The notes: generated by a model from the letters alone, not told the origin. Counted from the stretch's first letter, positions 23,301-34,934 are shown. The stretch: DNA of 64,000 nt from Kingdonia uniflora (GCA_014058105.1 JACGCM010002624.1:1-64000), one strand, 5' to 3'. Translations and numbers: made by a program.

Positions 23301-23303
23301 AAC

Positions 23304-23390
23304 CATGCTGTCTTCAACTTCCACTGGAACTGCCGAGCTCGAACCCACCCTTGCTCTCTGCATCGCTTTGTAAGCTTGATTCTTACCCAT
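23304..23390 (-). CDS. First exon of a conserved plant protein beginning MGKNQAYKAMQRAR (partial)
   Basis: The minus strand encodes 29 residues, MGKNQAYKAMQRARVGSSS followed by an acidic end EVEDSM, directly before a GT donor (23303-23302). To my recollection this matches the N-terminus of a small conserved, uncharacterised land-plant protein whose next exon begins near VDGSFHxPEWHAARLA. That next exon was not found downstream on minus, so this may be an orphan exon. The AT hairpin repeat at 23.6-24.3 kb lies just upstream of it. Confidence 0.4.
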
Positions 23391-23569
23391 TTTGATCACA
23401 GAAACAAAACCATAGATTGGGTAATCGATTTTGATTGATTTAGGAACATTGTGTGTGAGTGAGTCGAGAGGGGCTTGAGTTCGACAGAAGATTATTATCA
23501 GATTAAAAAGAGAGTTGTTTTTGGAGAACGACGAGAATCAAAGGGGGAGAGCAGGTAAATTCGGTAAAA

Positions 23570-24340
23570 AAACGTATAATAATTTGGCTAGTTTTGTTTT
23601 AAAAGCCAAATAATTGGGCATTTCTAAAAAAAAGCCCAATTATACGGCAAGTTTGAAATGAATATTTTTTCGTAAAGGCCAAATAATTCGGCTAATTTGA
23701 ATAAATAAATAAAAAATTTCAAAAATGCCTAATAATTTGGCTAGTTTTGTTTTAAAAGCCAAATAATTAGGCATATCTATAAAAGAAATGCCCAATTATT
23801 CGGCTACTTAAATAAAATGGTTTTTGTGGAAATACCAAATCATTCGGCTAATTTGAATATATATATATTTTTCCGAAAATGCCTAATAATTTGGCTAGTT
23901 TTGTTTTAAAAGCCAAATAATTGGCCAATTATTCGGCAAGTTAGAAATTAATATTTTTTATAAAATGATTTTTGTGAAAATGCCAAATCATTTGGCTTAT
24001 TTTGTTTTGTTTTAAAAGCCAAATAATTGGGTAAGTTTTAAATTCATAAATGTCAAATAATTCGGTTACTTTAAATAAAATGGTTTTTGTGGAAATGCCA
24101 AATCATTCGGCTTATTTGAATATATATATATATTTTGTCGAAAATGCCAAATAATTCGGCTAATTTAATTCAACATTTCTTTAAAAATGCCTAATTATTT
24201 GGCAGGTTTGAAATGAATGTTTTTTGTAAATGTCATAATATTCGGCTAGTTTTTATGAAATGCCAAATAATTCGGCAACTTCAAATAAAATGTTTTTTGT
24301 TGAAATACCAAATTATTCGGCTAGTTTTTTCTTTATGATG
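23570..24340. repeat. AT-rich hairpin repeat array (AATAATTTGGCT / AGCCAAATAATT units)
   Basis: About 770 bp of irregular copies of GCCAAATAATTCGGCTA and its inverse. Several units are near-perfect hairpins, for example AATAATTTGGCT, then AGTTTTGTTTTAAA, then AGCCAAATAATT at about 23580, 23728 and 23884. Spacing is about 105-155 bp. No coding sense. A short related motif (GCCAAACAACTCGGCA) is at about 50958. Confidence 0.85.
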
Positions 24341-24580
24341 TCTCAAACCAACAATGCCACCAACACCTCACTCTCCTCTCCCACCAAAACAAACCAAAAG
24401 AGAGAGATTTCTAGATAAACAAAAAGATTGAGCTTAATACGAATTTGCATGCACATTGGATGTAATCCTCATTTCAGCAGCTTCAGAGCAATGGAGAGCT
24501 CTACTACACAGTTTCAGAGCTGTGGGAAGTCATACTTGACTACGTCTGCATCAGTGTTATTTTAGTTGTTACAGTAATTA

Positions 24581-24675
24581 TGGTTTTGCAAATCTGTCTT
24601 TTAGATCCTTTATGCATCTTTCCAGATGAACCTCTCCCGCATCAGCTAGCACATGTTCCCCTGTGGGTGGCAGAA
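24581..24675 (-). pseudogene. EFL1/Ria1-type elongation-factor-like GTPase exon fragment
   Basis: The minus strand reads [19 protein letters not shown] and [10 protein letters not shown], the conserved EF-2-like block before domain IV. It fits elongation-factor-like GTPase 1, the 60S maturation factor that releases eIF6. Only one exon-sized piece is present and the flanks do not continue the family, so it is an isolated fragment. Confidence 0.6.
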
Positions 24676-25189
24676 ACACCAACTTCGACAAATGCATGCA
24701 TGTTTGGAAATATTTACTCTGAAGTAAACTTATGATCAAGATTTCTGATACAACAACGCTTTCTTGGGAAAATTTAGCTGGCATTTTATTTTCCGGAAAT
24801 TTATCCTTTTGGAAAATCATTAGTTGGTCGTTCTTGCTGAAAAGAAAAGGAAATAGGTGATTTCAAGAAGACCCGTTTAATCTGAACTTTAACGGAGACT
24901 AATCGAGATTATTGAAAATGTTGTTGTATACCATTGCTTTGATAATGAACAAAAGATGCATTATCGTGAGAACAAAGGACACGGCCAAAAGGATTGTCTG
25001 CATTGAGAAATGATGAAATCAAAAATAAATTCTATAAGTGGAGTACTGAATTGAAAATCAAAATATACATTATCATGAATGACAGTCTTAGTCTTTGTCC
25101 AAGAGCCCTTTTTCTAGCATTTTTAGGTGTTCCATTTTCGTAATATCAGACTAATAATAAGAAAGCTTAAACTGCTTAATCGATTTATG

Positions 25190-25997
25190 TCATATTATTG
25201 ACCTTGAACATAAGAGCAATTGATTAGCATAACTTCATACAGTGGGAAAGAAATTTAAGCTGGTGTTGCCCATCTAACGCATACATATTTAAGGTAGGAA
25301 CTGAAGATTGTTTTATATGATTCTGGTACTTACAAACATAGAACGATGGAATCAAAAAGAAGCAAATACAAGATCAGTCAGTACCACTTTCTTCTCCCTT
25401 CTGCCCCATCACTTGCTACTTTGGCTTCACACGATCCCTTTCCTTGTCCATCACTTTACTACCATGGCTTCACACTCCTGAGGGTGAGAGCAGAATCCCA
25501 ATAAATGAAAATGCCTCAAGCTTTACCTTGCCACTCGGAGACACATAAAGATATCTATCAATCCCAGCAATTTCAACGGCCCTGCTGTTTTCGCTTTCAG
25601 GGTCGTATGATAGTAAATAACTACTAAAGTCACAAAATACCAGCAGCAAAAGCTCACCATTCTTTTGATAACATAGAGGTTTAACATAAACAATTACCAA
25701 TGGAAACCAAACAGGAATACATATAGTAGAGTATAGCTTGGTCCAAGAGTCCTTCACATTGTAATCCTTCATAATCCATATGTCAACACCATTTAAATGT
25801 TTAGAACAATTTGATAGTGAAAGACATCCTCCCAACACTCCCAAATGACAATAATAGAATTTATAAACATCCGAATCTTTTATTTTGGAGTACTCTAACT
25901 TTGCATAGGCACAGGGTTTTGTAGGAGTAACTTGGCATTTCATCTCGTTGTGGATGAAGTCAAACAATCTATAACGATGTAAATGATAAATCTCCAA
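25190..25997 (-). pseudogene. F-box-associated (FBA) domain gene fragment, copy 2
   Basis: The minus strand at 25997-25470 encodes 175 residues, starting MEIYHLHRYRLFDFIHNEMK. It shares with copy 1 the block KDSDVYKFYYCHLGVLGG, VDIWIMKDYNVKDSW and IVYVKPLCY, then continues further with LLLLVFCDFSSYLLSYDPES and GIDRYLYVSPSGK, the usual C-terminal half of FBA domains. No F-box is seen. The 3' flank (25190-25400) is about 95% identical to 8140-8340, so a segment was duplicated in direct orientation. The N-terminal part differs from copy 1, so one or both were rearranged. Confidence 0.62.
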
Positions 25998-26496
25998 AAT
26001 TTTAAGTTGTGAGGAACATCGAAGATACTATATATTTTGTTGTGATGTTAAGTAATAACTTTAAGACTTAACTATGTTAATTTTTGTGAGAAACATGAAG
26101 TTCTTCCGATGTTTGTATTTTCTTATGCATGTTTGTTAGCTTTTCTTATGTGTGTGCACCTGATTTATTTTTTTTATTATTATTTTATTTTGTTTGTACA
26201 GGTGATTTTAGATTTTTTATTGTTTTTCTTCATTACACAAGCAAGCCGCTAGAAGAGAAACAAAGTCGAAGACGAGGACAATAAGAAGTTTCAGTCTAAT
26301 TTTACTGTAAGTTTTACATCTTTGTGATTCTCTCTCTCTCTCCTTATCAAGTTTTGTGATTTTTAGTTTTATTTGGTATTTCTCCAATTACACTTTCCAA
26401 ATTCATTTTGATTTGGCGCACTCAGAACTGTCATCATCCCCAATTTTCTATGTTTTTAGCGGCCGAGTTTTAAAACTAAATATTGTGCAAGTAAGA

Positions 26497-26580
26497 GAAT
26501 TTGGAGGCCGAAGAAGTTATGAAGCAACCATTAATGGTGAATTTGGAGGCCGGAGAAGTTCTGAAGCAATCATTAATGGT
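26497..26580 (+). repeat. 42-bp tandem duplication (14 codons, x2)
   Basis: Two copies starting GAATTTGGAGGCCG at 26497 and 26539. In the plus frame they encode EFGGRRSYEATING and EFGGRRSSEAIING. The ORF is otherwise unrecognised. Confidence 0.85.
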
Positions 26581-27806
26581 GTGCAAGGACTTCGTCAGTT
26601 GCTTGAACAAACATGTAGCAGGTCTAAAAGCCAACAAGCCCTAAAACCCGAATTCAATCAGTTTAGTTTCTGCTTCAACATCGTTTATTACGCGGTGAGT
26701 TGTTGTAGATTGGTTTATTTTATTTATACGTGATTTTTGTGTATGAGTTGATTTTAAACTTACTCAGTTCGTTCTTCAGCTTGATCACTTAGGAGAAGTT
26801 TAGGATTTATTTAAGCGGATAAAAGAGGTGTAGGTTTTTTTTGCTTAAAATCCATTATTCAATTTGTTGTTTACCATAAATCATTTCTTCCTTTCAATTT
26901 TCACTAACACAAAACTATAAACTTAGAAGACGTATAAGTTACAATACACGTTATCTTGATAAACCACGCCACTATAACCCGGTGTATGATCATGATCATC
27001 TGAATTGAAAGGTTTATTTTTATTTTTATTACAACTAACTCGAGAAACACCAAACATTCGTAATTTTGTTGTTTTTGGTGGTTGGTATTTGTTATTAATG
27101 TTGTAATTTACTTTCAATTATTTCATAAGTGTGTAATGCATATTCATGTATGGGATTAATTCGGTACTTAAATCTTCGGATTAAGTGGTTGATGAGTTCC
27201 TTATTTGTAGATGTGTCTTCAGTACATGATTAGTGGTTTTATTCGTAACAACAATTATAAGAAAAAAACCAATAATGAAGAACACGAGAGCAAATGCTTT
27301 AGTGGTGTTGCTCAAGTAAAAGAAAAAGATAAAGGGGGGAGAGGGAGAGAGGAGATGGATGGAATGTATTTGAAATTGGTGAGGGAGAGAGCCATATTTA
27401 GATGAGAATGATGAGGGAAAAAGAGTTGAAGAAAGAACATTGAATATCTCAGAAATCCATGCGGTCCCCATGGTCCCCATGAATTTTTCAGATATTTTTT
27501 TTAGCTTTACTTTTGGATTTCTCATATATCTTTTTGACAAATATTTGCACGCCAAACACAAATTTTTAAATAGATAACTTGGATATTCGAAATATTTAAT
27601 GCAAACAAACGGAATGTCTTCAGAAAAATATATTTGATATCATGTGGCAACCATGTGATGCGGCAATTTTAGCGAAGAAATGGGCATATGATATGGCAAA
27701 GTAGCCAAAAGTCGTCTTACGATTTTATTAGCCAAGTTCACACGATTGCATTAATATATAGTTTACCCATACCCATGATGAAGTTTTGATTATGCTAAAA
27801 AAAATG

Positions 27807-27810
<4 letters not shown>

Positions 27811-27845
<35 letters not shown>
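27811..27845. repeat. (ATA)n microsatellite
   Basis: An uninterrupted ATA/AAT trinucleotide run of about 11 units in intergenic DNA. Confidence 0.9.
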
Positions 27846-28329
27846 TTAATGTGGTATATGATTTCATTACACAACTTATTTATGGGGGTGTACTAACTAG
27901 CTAGACGTTTGACATCCACATTATCATAAACCACGGGTTTTAATTCCAGAAATTGCATCAAATAAATCTTAATGCCAATAATGGGTCGTTTAAAGGCAAA
28001 GAGGTAGACGCAGAGGTAGGATTTCATTGAAGGTGAAATTAGCAAGATAGTTAGATTATGAAAATACGGCAACCGGAGATGTAAGAGAAAATTATGTATC
28101 TTGCGAAAAAAATTGTATCATATATAAAACACCATGTGGCACTCATGTGATGTGACAGTTTCAGCATATAGACATTCATATGACGATGTTAGCCAAAGTC
28201 GTCTTTGAGCAATGTCAGATTGCATTAACATAATGCTATGTTTAAGTTTTGGGGGAAATAGATTTCTGGTACAGGTTGTATTCATTAACATATTAATTTC
28301 AATACGTGCTGAATGCCAGCATATAGACA

Positions 28330-28860
28330 TTCATATCAGGGCTAAAGCTAAACCAGCTCAAGCTGTTTTTAATGTTGTTACTTATGAGATTGGTATCCTG
28401 GTAAGGAGAAAAATTAAAGACATCCAATTATCTCCAAGTACTAACAGGCTGTGCAAAAGGTGGAACTGCAATCCTAGAGTGGAAGTCCTCCCCCTGCTGG
28501 TTGTTTTTTGTTCATCGCAGATGAATCTTTTTCTGATTAAGGAGGGTATGGTGTGAGGCTCATATACTAACAGGCTGTGCACTGTTAGTTTGCTTATGGC
28601 CTAGAAGAAAAAATTGCTGTTACTTACCATGAACTGAATGCTATTACCAGGGGTTCTCTGGCAGTGGAACTGGGTACTAAAGCATATGGGTTGCTATTGA
28701 TTCTAACGTGGGCTACATTATGGTTGGTACTGAAACACCCTGGAGGTGCAAACATCTTCTTAACAAGATAGCTCGACTGGATGAATTCCAAATTGTCTGT
28801 CTTCAGGGAAATCAATGAGTATGCAAACTTTATGGCTAAATTCTCTACTGTTATTTTGAT
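28330..28860 (+). pseudogene. LINE RNase H-domain remnant
   Basis: Broken plus-strand reading in several frames: VFNVVTYEIGILVRRKIKDI, then PPPAGCFLFIADESFSD followed by a stop, GGYGVRL, and ELNAITRGSLAVELGTKAYG and EINEYANFMAKFST. This order (PPxGxxxxxxDGSF, EExAIxxGL, DSxxAI and the C-terminal NxxAxxxAK box) is that of the RNase H (RVT_3) region ending plant LINEs. Stops and frame changes make it a relic. Confidence 0.65.
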
Positions 28861-29002
28861 TATTTCCTGCAAGTGATAGACAATGTAGGTCATCATTCTT
28901 CACATAAAAATACTGAAAAATGCAATGCCCAATTTAAATGCAATCCATGGAAATGTATTTTTCTTCTTCTTTCTTCTGTTGAGATCAAATGTGTTATCAA
29001 CA

Positions 29003-29380
29003 GGTACTTAACAGCAGTGCAACAAAAGAAGTAAAAGAACAATTCATGCCAGAAGTGAGAACTATTGGAAGAACATATCATAAGAATTTAGTCAGACTCT
29101 ATGGATTCTGCTTTGATGCCAACTTGAAAGACAAGTATCACTGGATAACATACTGTTTCATAAAAAGAAAAGTATCGAGATGGAGAACTTGCACAAAATT
29201 GCGATAGGAGCAGCAAAGAGCCTTAAATATTTACACCACAGCTGTGAAGACATGATAATCCACTATGATATAAAGCAAGGGAATGTTCTTCTCGACTCAA
29301 ATTTCTCAGCCAAGGTTGCAGATTTCGGATTAGCTAAGCTTTGTGACAGAAATAACTCATGTGAAAATTTCAAGCGATAG
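29003..29380 (+). pseudogene. Receptor-like kinase fragment (LRK10/G-lectin RLK type)
   Basis: Two plus-strand pieces in different frames: LNSSATKEVKEQFMPEVRTI, GRTYHKNLVRLYGFCFDANL (subdomains III-IV), then MENLHKIAIGAAKSLKYLHH with IIHYDIKQGNVLLD (catalytic loop, HYD in place of HRD) and KVADFGLAKL (the DFG box). The HYDIKxxNxLLD form is typical of LRK10-like and G-lectin S-domain kinases. The hinge is shortened, and neither the N-lobe glycine loop and lysine nor the C-lobe after DFG is present. Non-functional scrap. Confidence 0.75.
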
Positions 29381-31140
29381 AGGGACACCCGGCTGAAAGA
29401 AGATAGCCATGGTTTCTAATTTCTACAACTTTATTTATAAAATAGCCGTCCCATTATAAGTTATACAACAAAAATAACAAGTGGGACCACAAAATACTAA
29501 ACAGTTATACAAAAATAACAAAATAGTAAACAGTTATACAAGTTATACTTTTCAAAGCCTATGTAAAACCAAAATACTAAACAGTTAATCAGTTATACAA
29601 CAAAAATAACAAGTGGGACCACAAAGTTTTATGAATAGATAAGAATTATTATAACCACCAAAATCACTAACAACGTAGTATCTATGTATAAACATAAATC
29701 CAAACAAAGTACAAAACGACTACTATTCAAAATCCATGAAGAAAAACCAAAATGATTAACCAATAAATTTTTCCTCAAAATTTACAGAGCCTCAAACAAA
29801 TCATAAACCATATAAAAAAATCTATGAAAACTATTTCGGCTGCAATGGAAGAAATGAATAAACAAGTTGCAATTTTTTTACAAAAAAATTGAATTGCAAT
29901 TTTGCAAGTCATCCCCATCAACAACAGATGCTGTAAAGAAGGAAAAGTCGTCATCAAAAAACAATCAACGTAGTCGTCATCCAAAGCAGACTGCAAGAAT
30001 TTCAACTGGCGGAAAGGCACCGAATCAAATTCTTGCTTCAAGGACATAACGTTCGTTGGAGAAACAAATGTCAAAATATGTACTGATTTATTCCTATTAT
30101 ATGATAGTTGTCATTATCTATCTATTTATTACTTCTATGATACATGTTTATTTTAGAATGTATAAGTGATCAAACAAAATATAATGGAAATGTGTTTACA
30201 TGCACAACGCCAATAGATTATTCTTCATTATAACTTATAAGCCCCAAGGAAATTATTCTTATCAAATATATATACAATATTACGTAATAGACAATTGTTC
30301 AATACACAATAAATATCATACAATATACTTATCGTTAGTACAACCTCTCTACATTGAATGAGCTTTATCTTGGCGATGACCAAAAAAATGTCGCGGCAAT
30401 CATATATTATAAACAAGTAATTTTGATAATAATATATTTCCCAAAACTTATCAAAACAAATTTACAAGGGAGTTAGAATAGATCTAATGATATTTCTAAC
30501 AATTTTGTTACTTAGAATAGGCAAGGCCTAAATATGGCATGATTAAAAAAAAAATTATCGATTGTCTCGAAGTGATGCATTCTAAATAACCTATGTGGGA
30601 TTGAAATATAAATCCAATGAATTTGTTATCAATATGAAGTAATATTAAAGTGGACCTATGTAAAGTTATACGTGAGTTGGTCTTATACGAATATATATAC
30701 ATACAATATTTGGGGAAAAACAAGGGACACAAATAATGCTGCTATCACCAAAAACAAATCTTTAATATTCATCTTAATCGTGTTCCGCTCGTGCGAGCAC
30801 GAGCTTCATGCTACTAGTTTTATAAATGAGGCGGGTATGCAGGCGGGCTTGGGGATCCCCCTTAGGATAAACGTGTGTTAAGCGGGTGCTGGGGCGGGTC
30901 TGGGGTAAGGTAATTTGGCAAATATGGGGATGGTATTACTCCACCCGCTCCAAACTCGACCCATTGCCAGCCCTACCTGTAAGTATAAACACATAGAAAG
31001 TCTCAATTTTGATGATTTAGGTGATCATGCACCTATTGATCAAGTAAAAATTGGCCCTTTTCATATTGGGTAGTATTTTATTAATGTTTGTGGTTATATG
31101 AGTCACATCCGCTAGTCTCAATGTTATGGTATTTTTTTGT
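29381..31140. other. Intergenic AT-rich stretch
   Basis: No gene was recognised. At 29465-29620 the motif CAGTTATACAACAAAAATAAC with GTGGGACCACAAA is repeated. A GC-rich patch with GCGGG repeats at about 30830-30965 looks like a transposon scrap. Confidence 0.5.
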
Positions 31141-31149
31141 AAAATATGA

Positions 31150-32580
31150 GTCACTTTTCCTCCCCTATTATAACTTTGGGGAAAAATTGAGATTTGGGGG
31201 TAAAATTTTGGGCCAAATTGAGATTTATTTGGTTCTTTTTCTTCAATTTTTTGATTTATTTTCTTTAAGATTTCAAACCAATAAATCAAATAAGTGAATT
31301 TGAGGCAAAATTGAGATTTGGGGCGAAACTTTCTTAATTTCAATTTGGGGTAAATCAATCTTGTTGATTTATTCTTCTCGATTCAATTGGGGTAAAATTG
31401 GTTCTCGATTTGATTTAAATTGAGATTTTTTGATTTTTTTTCTTCAATCTTTTTATTGTTTCTTCTCGATTTCAATTGGGAAAAATTGCTTATCGATTTG
31501 ATTGAAATTTTGATTTATTTGGTTCTTTTTCTTTAATCTTTTTATTTATTCATCTCGATTTCAATTATGACAAAATTGATTCTCGATTTGATTGAAATTG
31601 AGATTTATTTGGTTCTTTATCTTCAAATTTTTTATTTATTCTTCTCGATTTCAATTGGGGCAAAATTGTTTCTTAATTTGATTGATTATCTTTTTTTTCT
31701 TCAATTAGGTGCATGCCCCGCTGCACCGCTACTCGTTGTTCCTGCTGCATCAGGTGCACTGCCACTCCCTCTTCCTGCTGCACCAGTTGCAGATCGTACA
31801 CTAGCTTACCAAAGGTGGTTAATGGGACCTCAACTTTATGTACGCAGACTCGACGGACTAGTTAATAAAGTTGTTTTTAATTTATCATATAATTTTTAGA
31901 TTGTAGATAATCAATTTTTTTAATTATTTTCCATTACTAAAAGACTAAAAATATCCCTTATCATGCCAAAAGTCATTTTAGCACTAAATTGGGGGGAAAT
32001 TGTTTCTCGATTTGATTGAAATCGACAAGAAACAATCAAAAGATTTAAGAAGAAAAAAACAATTGAGATTTATTTGGTTCTCTTTCTTCAATCTTTTTAT
32101 TGTTTCTTCTCGATTTCAATTGAGGCAAAATTGCTTCTCGATTTAATTGAAATTAAGATTTATTTGGTTCTTTTTTTTCAATCTTTTTATTCATTCTTCT
32201 CGATTTCAATTGGGGCAAAATTGTTTCTCGATTTAATTAAAATTAAGATTTATTTGGTTCTTTTTTTTCAATCTTTTTATTGTTTCTTCTCGATTTCAAT
32301 TGAGGCAAAATTGCTTCTCGATTTAATTGAAATTAAGATTTATTTGGTTCTTTTTTTTCAATCTTTTTATTCATTCTTCTCGATTTCAATTGGGGCAAAA
32401 TTGTTTCTCGATTTAATTAAAATTAAGATTTATTTGGTTCTTTTTTTTCAATTTTTTTATTTATTCTTCTCGATTTCAATTATGGCAAAATTGCTTCTCG
32501 ATTTTATTAAAAATTGAGATTTATTTGGTTCTTTTTCTTCAATCTTTTGATTGATTCTTCTTGATTTCAATCTTTAATAA
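31150..32580. repeat. 90-bp minisatellite with a 180-bp higher-order pattern
   Basis: Units containing GATTTATTTGGTTCTTTTT, CTTCTCGATTTCAATTGGGG and CAAAATTG recur. In the clean part TATTTGGTTC starts at 32071, 32161, 32251, 32341, 32431 and 32522, a period of 90. Alternate units differ the same way (TGTTTCTTC with GAGGC, against TCATTCTTC with GGGGC), giving a 180 bp higher-order unit. Because 90 is divisible by three, an ORF runs through it (32074-32517). Degenerate copies extend left to about 31150, interrupted at about 31705-31970. Confidence 0.92.
31707..31900 (+). other. Pro/Ala-rich exon-like segment embedded in the minisatellite
   Basis: After TTTTTTTTCTTCAATTAG, which looks like a splice acceptor, the plus strand reads GACPAAPLLVVPAASGALPL then LAYQRWLMGPQLYVRRLDGL. 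Its base composition is unlike the flanking AT-rich repeat. The family is not recognised; it could be a captured exon. Confidence 0.3.
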
Positions 32581-32599
32581 TTGTGCAATTTCTTGATTG

Positions 32600-34127
32600 A
32601 CATACCAGAGCTGAGTGTTCTTACAACTATATAATATTTCCTGTAAAATGATACCAAAATATTGTAAGAAAATGACATCTCAAGTAGGGATATAAGATAG
32701 GTTGATGAACCTTACAAGAAGCATGTTATCCAGTTTACGCAGAGCTGGTAGATTGATATAAAGATCTATTCTGGGTCTACAATAAAAGGTTTTGGTTTGT
32801 ATCATTTCGTGTATGTGGAGTCCAGTGGTTATCTCTGTCGAAGACAGTGATAAAATGAAGACTGCCATATAAGTCTTCTATCAACCAACGACCAAGAAGG
32901 TATGTTAGTAAGTAGAACTCTGATAAATGGAGCCAAAAATGTTTTAATAGTTTTCAAAACATATTTGGGCATCTCGTTCGAACGAGTTTTACGGATTCTG
33001 GAAAAACTGAGTTTCTAGCTGCATCTTTTTTGAAGGCTTATTTGGGCATCTCATTCGAACGACTTTGGGTTTCGTTCGAACGAGTCTTCGGAAAAACTGA
33101 TTTAGTTTTTACGCAAACTTTGTTTGTTTTTCCCTCTCTATCTTTTTTTTCTCTAAATTTATTTTTGAAAGAGCTCAATATCTTTTATCAGAGAAACAAT
33201 TTAACATCGATCAAAAACCTAAGAATCTCGAGATTGATGTTGAGTTAGTTTATCATATTTCCCACATATTGTTCTGGAGTGATTCAAGAAGGGTGTTCCT
33301 TGCTGTGAGTTCAAGGAGAGTCGTTGTGAGAATGAAGGAGAGTCGTTGCGAAAATGAAAGTGATAGGGCATGATGCTTGGATCAGAAGAGAGATAATCAC
33401 GAGACAAGGTTATCGAGTCTCTAAGTGCAATTCATATTTCATCTCTTTTTTATTATTGGATTTTTGGTTGTCATGTTCTTCAACGACCTGCGGTTTTTCA
33501 CATAAGTAAGGAGTTTTTATAGGGCGAACAATTGTTTGTGTCATTTAATTCATTGTCTTTACCATTGATTGCTTCTGGTTAATTCTAGATCATTGATTGA
33601 TAAGAATAGTCTGACATATTTCTTGAAATACATTAAATACGAGCACAAAGAATTTCATACAAGTCATGACCTGAAACATTGTTCAGGGTACAAGTTATGA
33701 TGTGGAGTTAGATGGACAAAATGAAAGTTATTCTCAATTTGTCTAAACTGAAAGCGAGAGCACAATGGGTGGCTAATTCTTGATAATCATGTAGCAAAAT
33801 TTAAAGAGGCTATAAAAACCCGTAGATTTAAGCTTATTTTAAGCTTGTTTTCATCAAGAAATGTTTGCCATCAAAGTACAAGTTCGATAATGTGGTTGCT
33901 AACACAAAGAAGACATTCCATTTCTCTCTTCCACATTATTTTTTCATAAGGTGATAGAGGTTTTAATCTCCAAAGCTACCCAAAAAATGTGGCTAGAGAT
34001 GTGATCAAATGAAATAAAATGGCTCAAAATCAAAGCCTTGAAGCCAAAAGGCAGTTCTTGTAAGGCAAAATGACATGAAAAGGTCATATTTACAGTTTAA
34101 AATAGGAAAAAGGAAACTTTTGACACC
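32600..34127. other. Intergenic with a TCGTTCGAACGA motif cluster
   Basis: No gene was recognised. The palindrome-like CTCGTTCGAACGAG (32973-32986), CTCATTCGAACGA (about 33050) and TTCGTTCGAACGAG (about 33071) sit within 115 bp, in a context ATTTGGGCATCTC that is itself repeated. This looks like retroelement-derived DNA. Confidence 0.4.
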
Positions 34128-34132
34128 CTTAG

Positions 34133-34929
34133 TGTCACGGCCCGGCCCGGGGCGGCGTCTACGGTGCCCGAGGAGCACAGTAGAATATGAGGTCATGCGG
34201 CGTACATGCACGTGCGGCCGGCGTGCACAAACCTTCTTCATTAGGCGCATGTGGAATATACCCACGGATGCTAGAGCGACATCCGGATAATCCTGGATAC
34301 TCGTGAGGGGTCGTCGAATATGTATTCGGAATAGGCAGCAACGCTGAAGGTTCCCTCAACAATCCCTACAGCGTAATCACTCGTAATTGGGCACGAGGTA
34401 CGAATAATACACTTGTCCTGACAGCGGATCAAGGTAGCTCAATATGTCGGGTCCTATATATATATAAAGGAGCGATGAGCCTGAACTAGTTACATAGTAT
34501 ATTTATAAGGTGCGATGCGTCTTGATTAACTCGTGGGGCATATCAGTGCCATATTCAGCCCTATCTGGAAAAGCGGCCCGTATTGCAAGACAACGCCTAT
34601 TGGTCTTTCTTAGGCCAAAGAGAACTCATGAGCATCCCTTGTGGATAGTCCATGAGTCGGGTTCCAAGATGACAAAGCTATGAAACTTACTTTGTCATGG
34701 GGAGTTATGGACCAACTTCCTCCTTAATATATCTACTAAGTAAATAACTTGTTTCCAAAAGAAAACATCAAAAGTGGAGACAAAGCGTACTGACACTTTT
34801 CACCTCCTTAACCAATTCTGTTTTCAACGAACTTGGCGTGTAGCTAAATTAAGATATAAAGAACATATATCAAAGGTCATAACTCAAAACGCTCAGGTAG
34901 ATTTGCTCGGCGTTTACTGGGGCGTCACA
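34133..34929. mobile_element. Solo LTR, family 1 copy 2
   Basis: A 797 bp copy of the element at 9969-10777, in the same orientation, starting TGTCACGGCCCGGCC and ending GGGGCGTCACA. It has a perfect 5 bp duplication CTTAG (34128-34132 and 34930-34934). No internal retrotransposon sequence adjoins it. Confidence 0.9.
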
Positions 34930-34934
34930 CTTAG

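Larger units (their letters stand above)
25998..28330. other. Intergenic with short repeats
   Basis: No gene family was recognised. A plus ORF at 26356-26733 contains an in-frame 42 bp tandem duplication. A CT run lies at about 26326-26342 and a GA-rich tract at 27335-27400. Confidence 0.5.
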
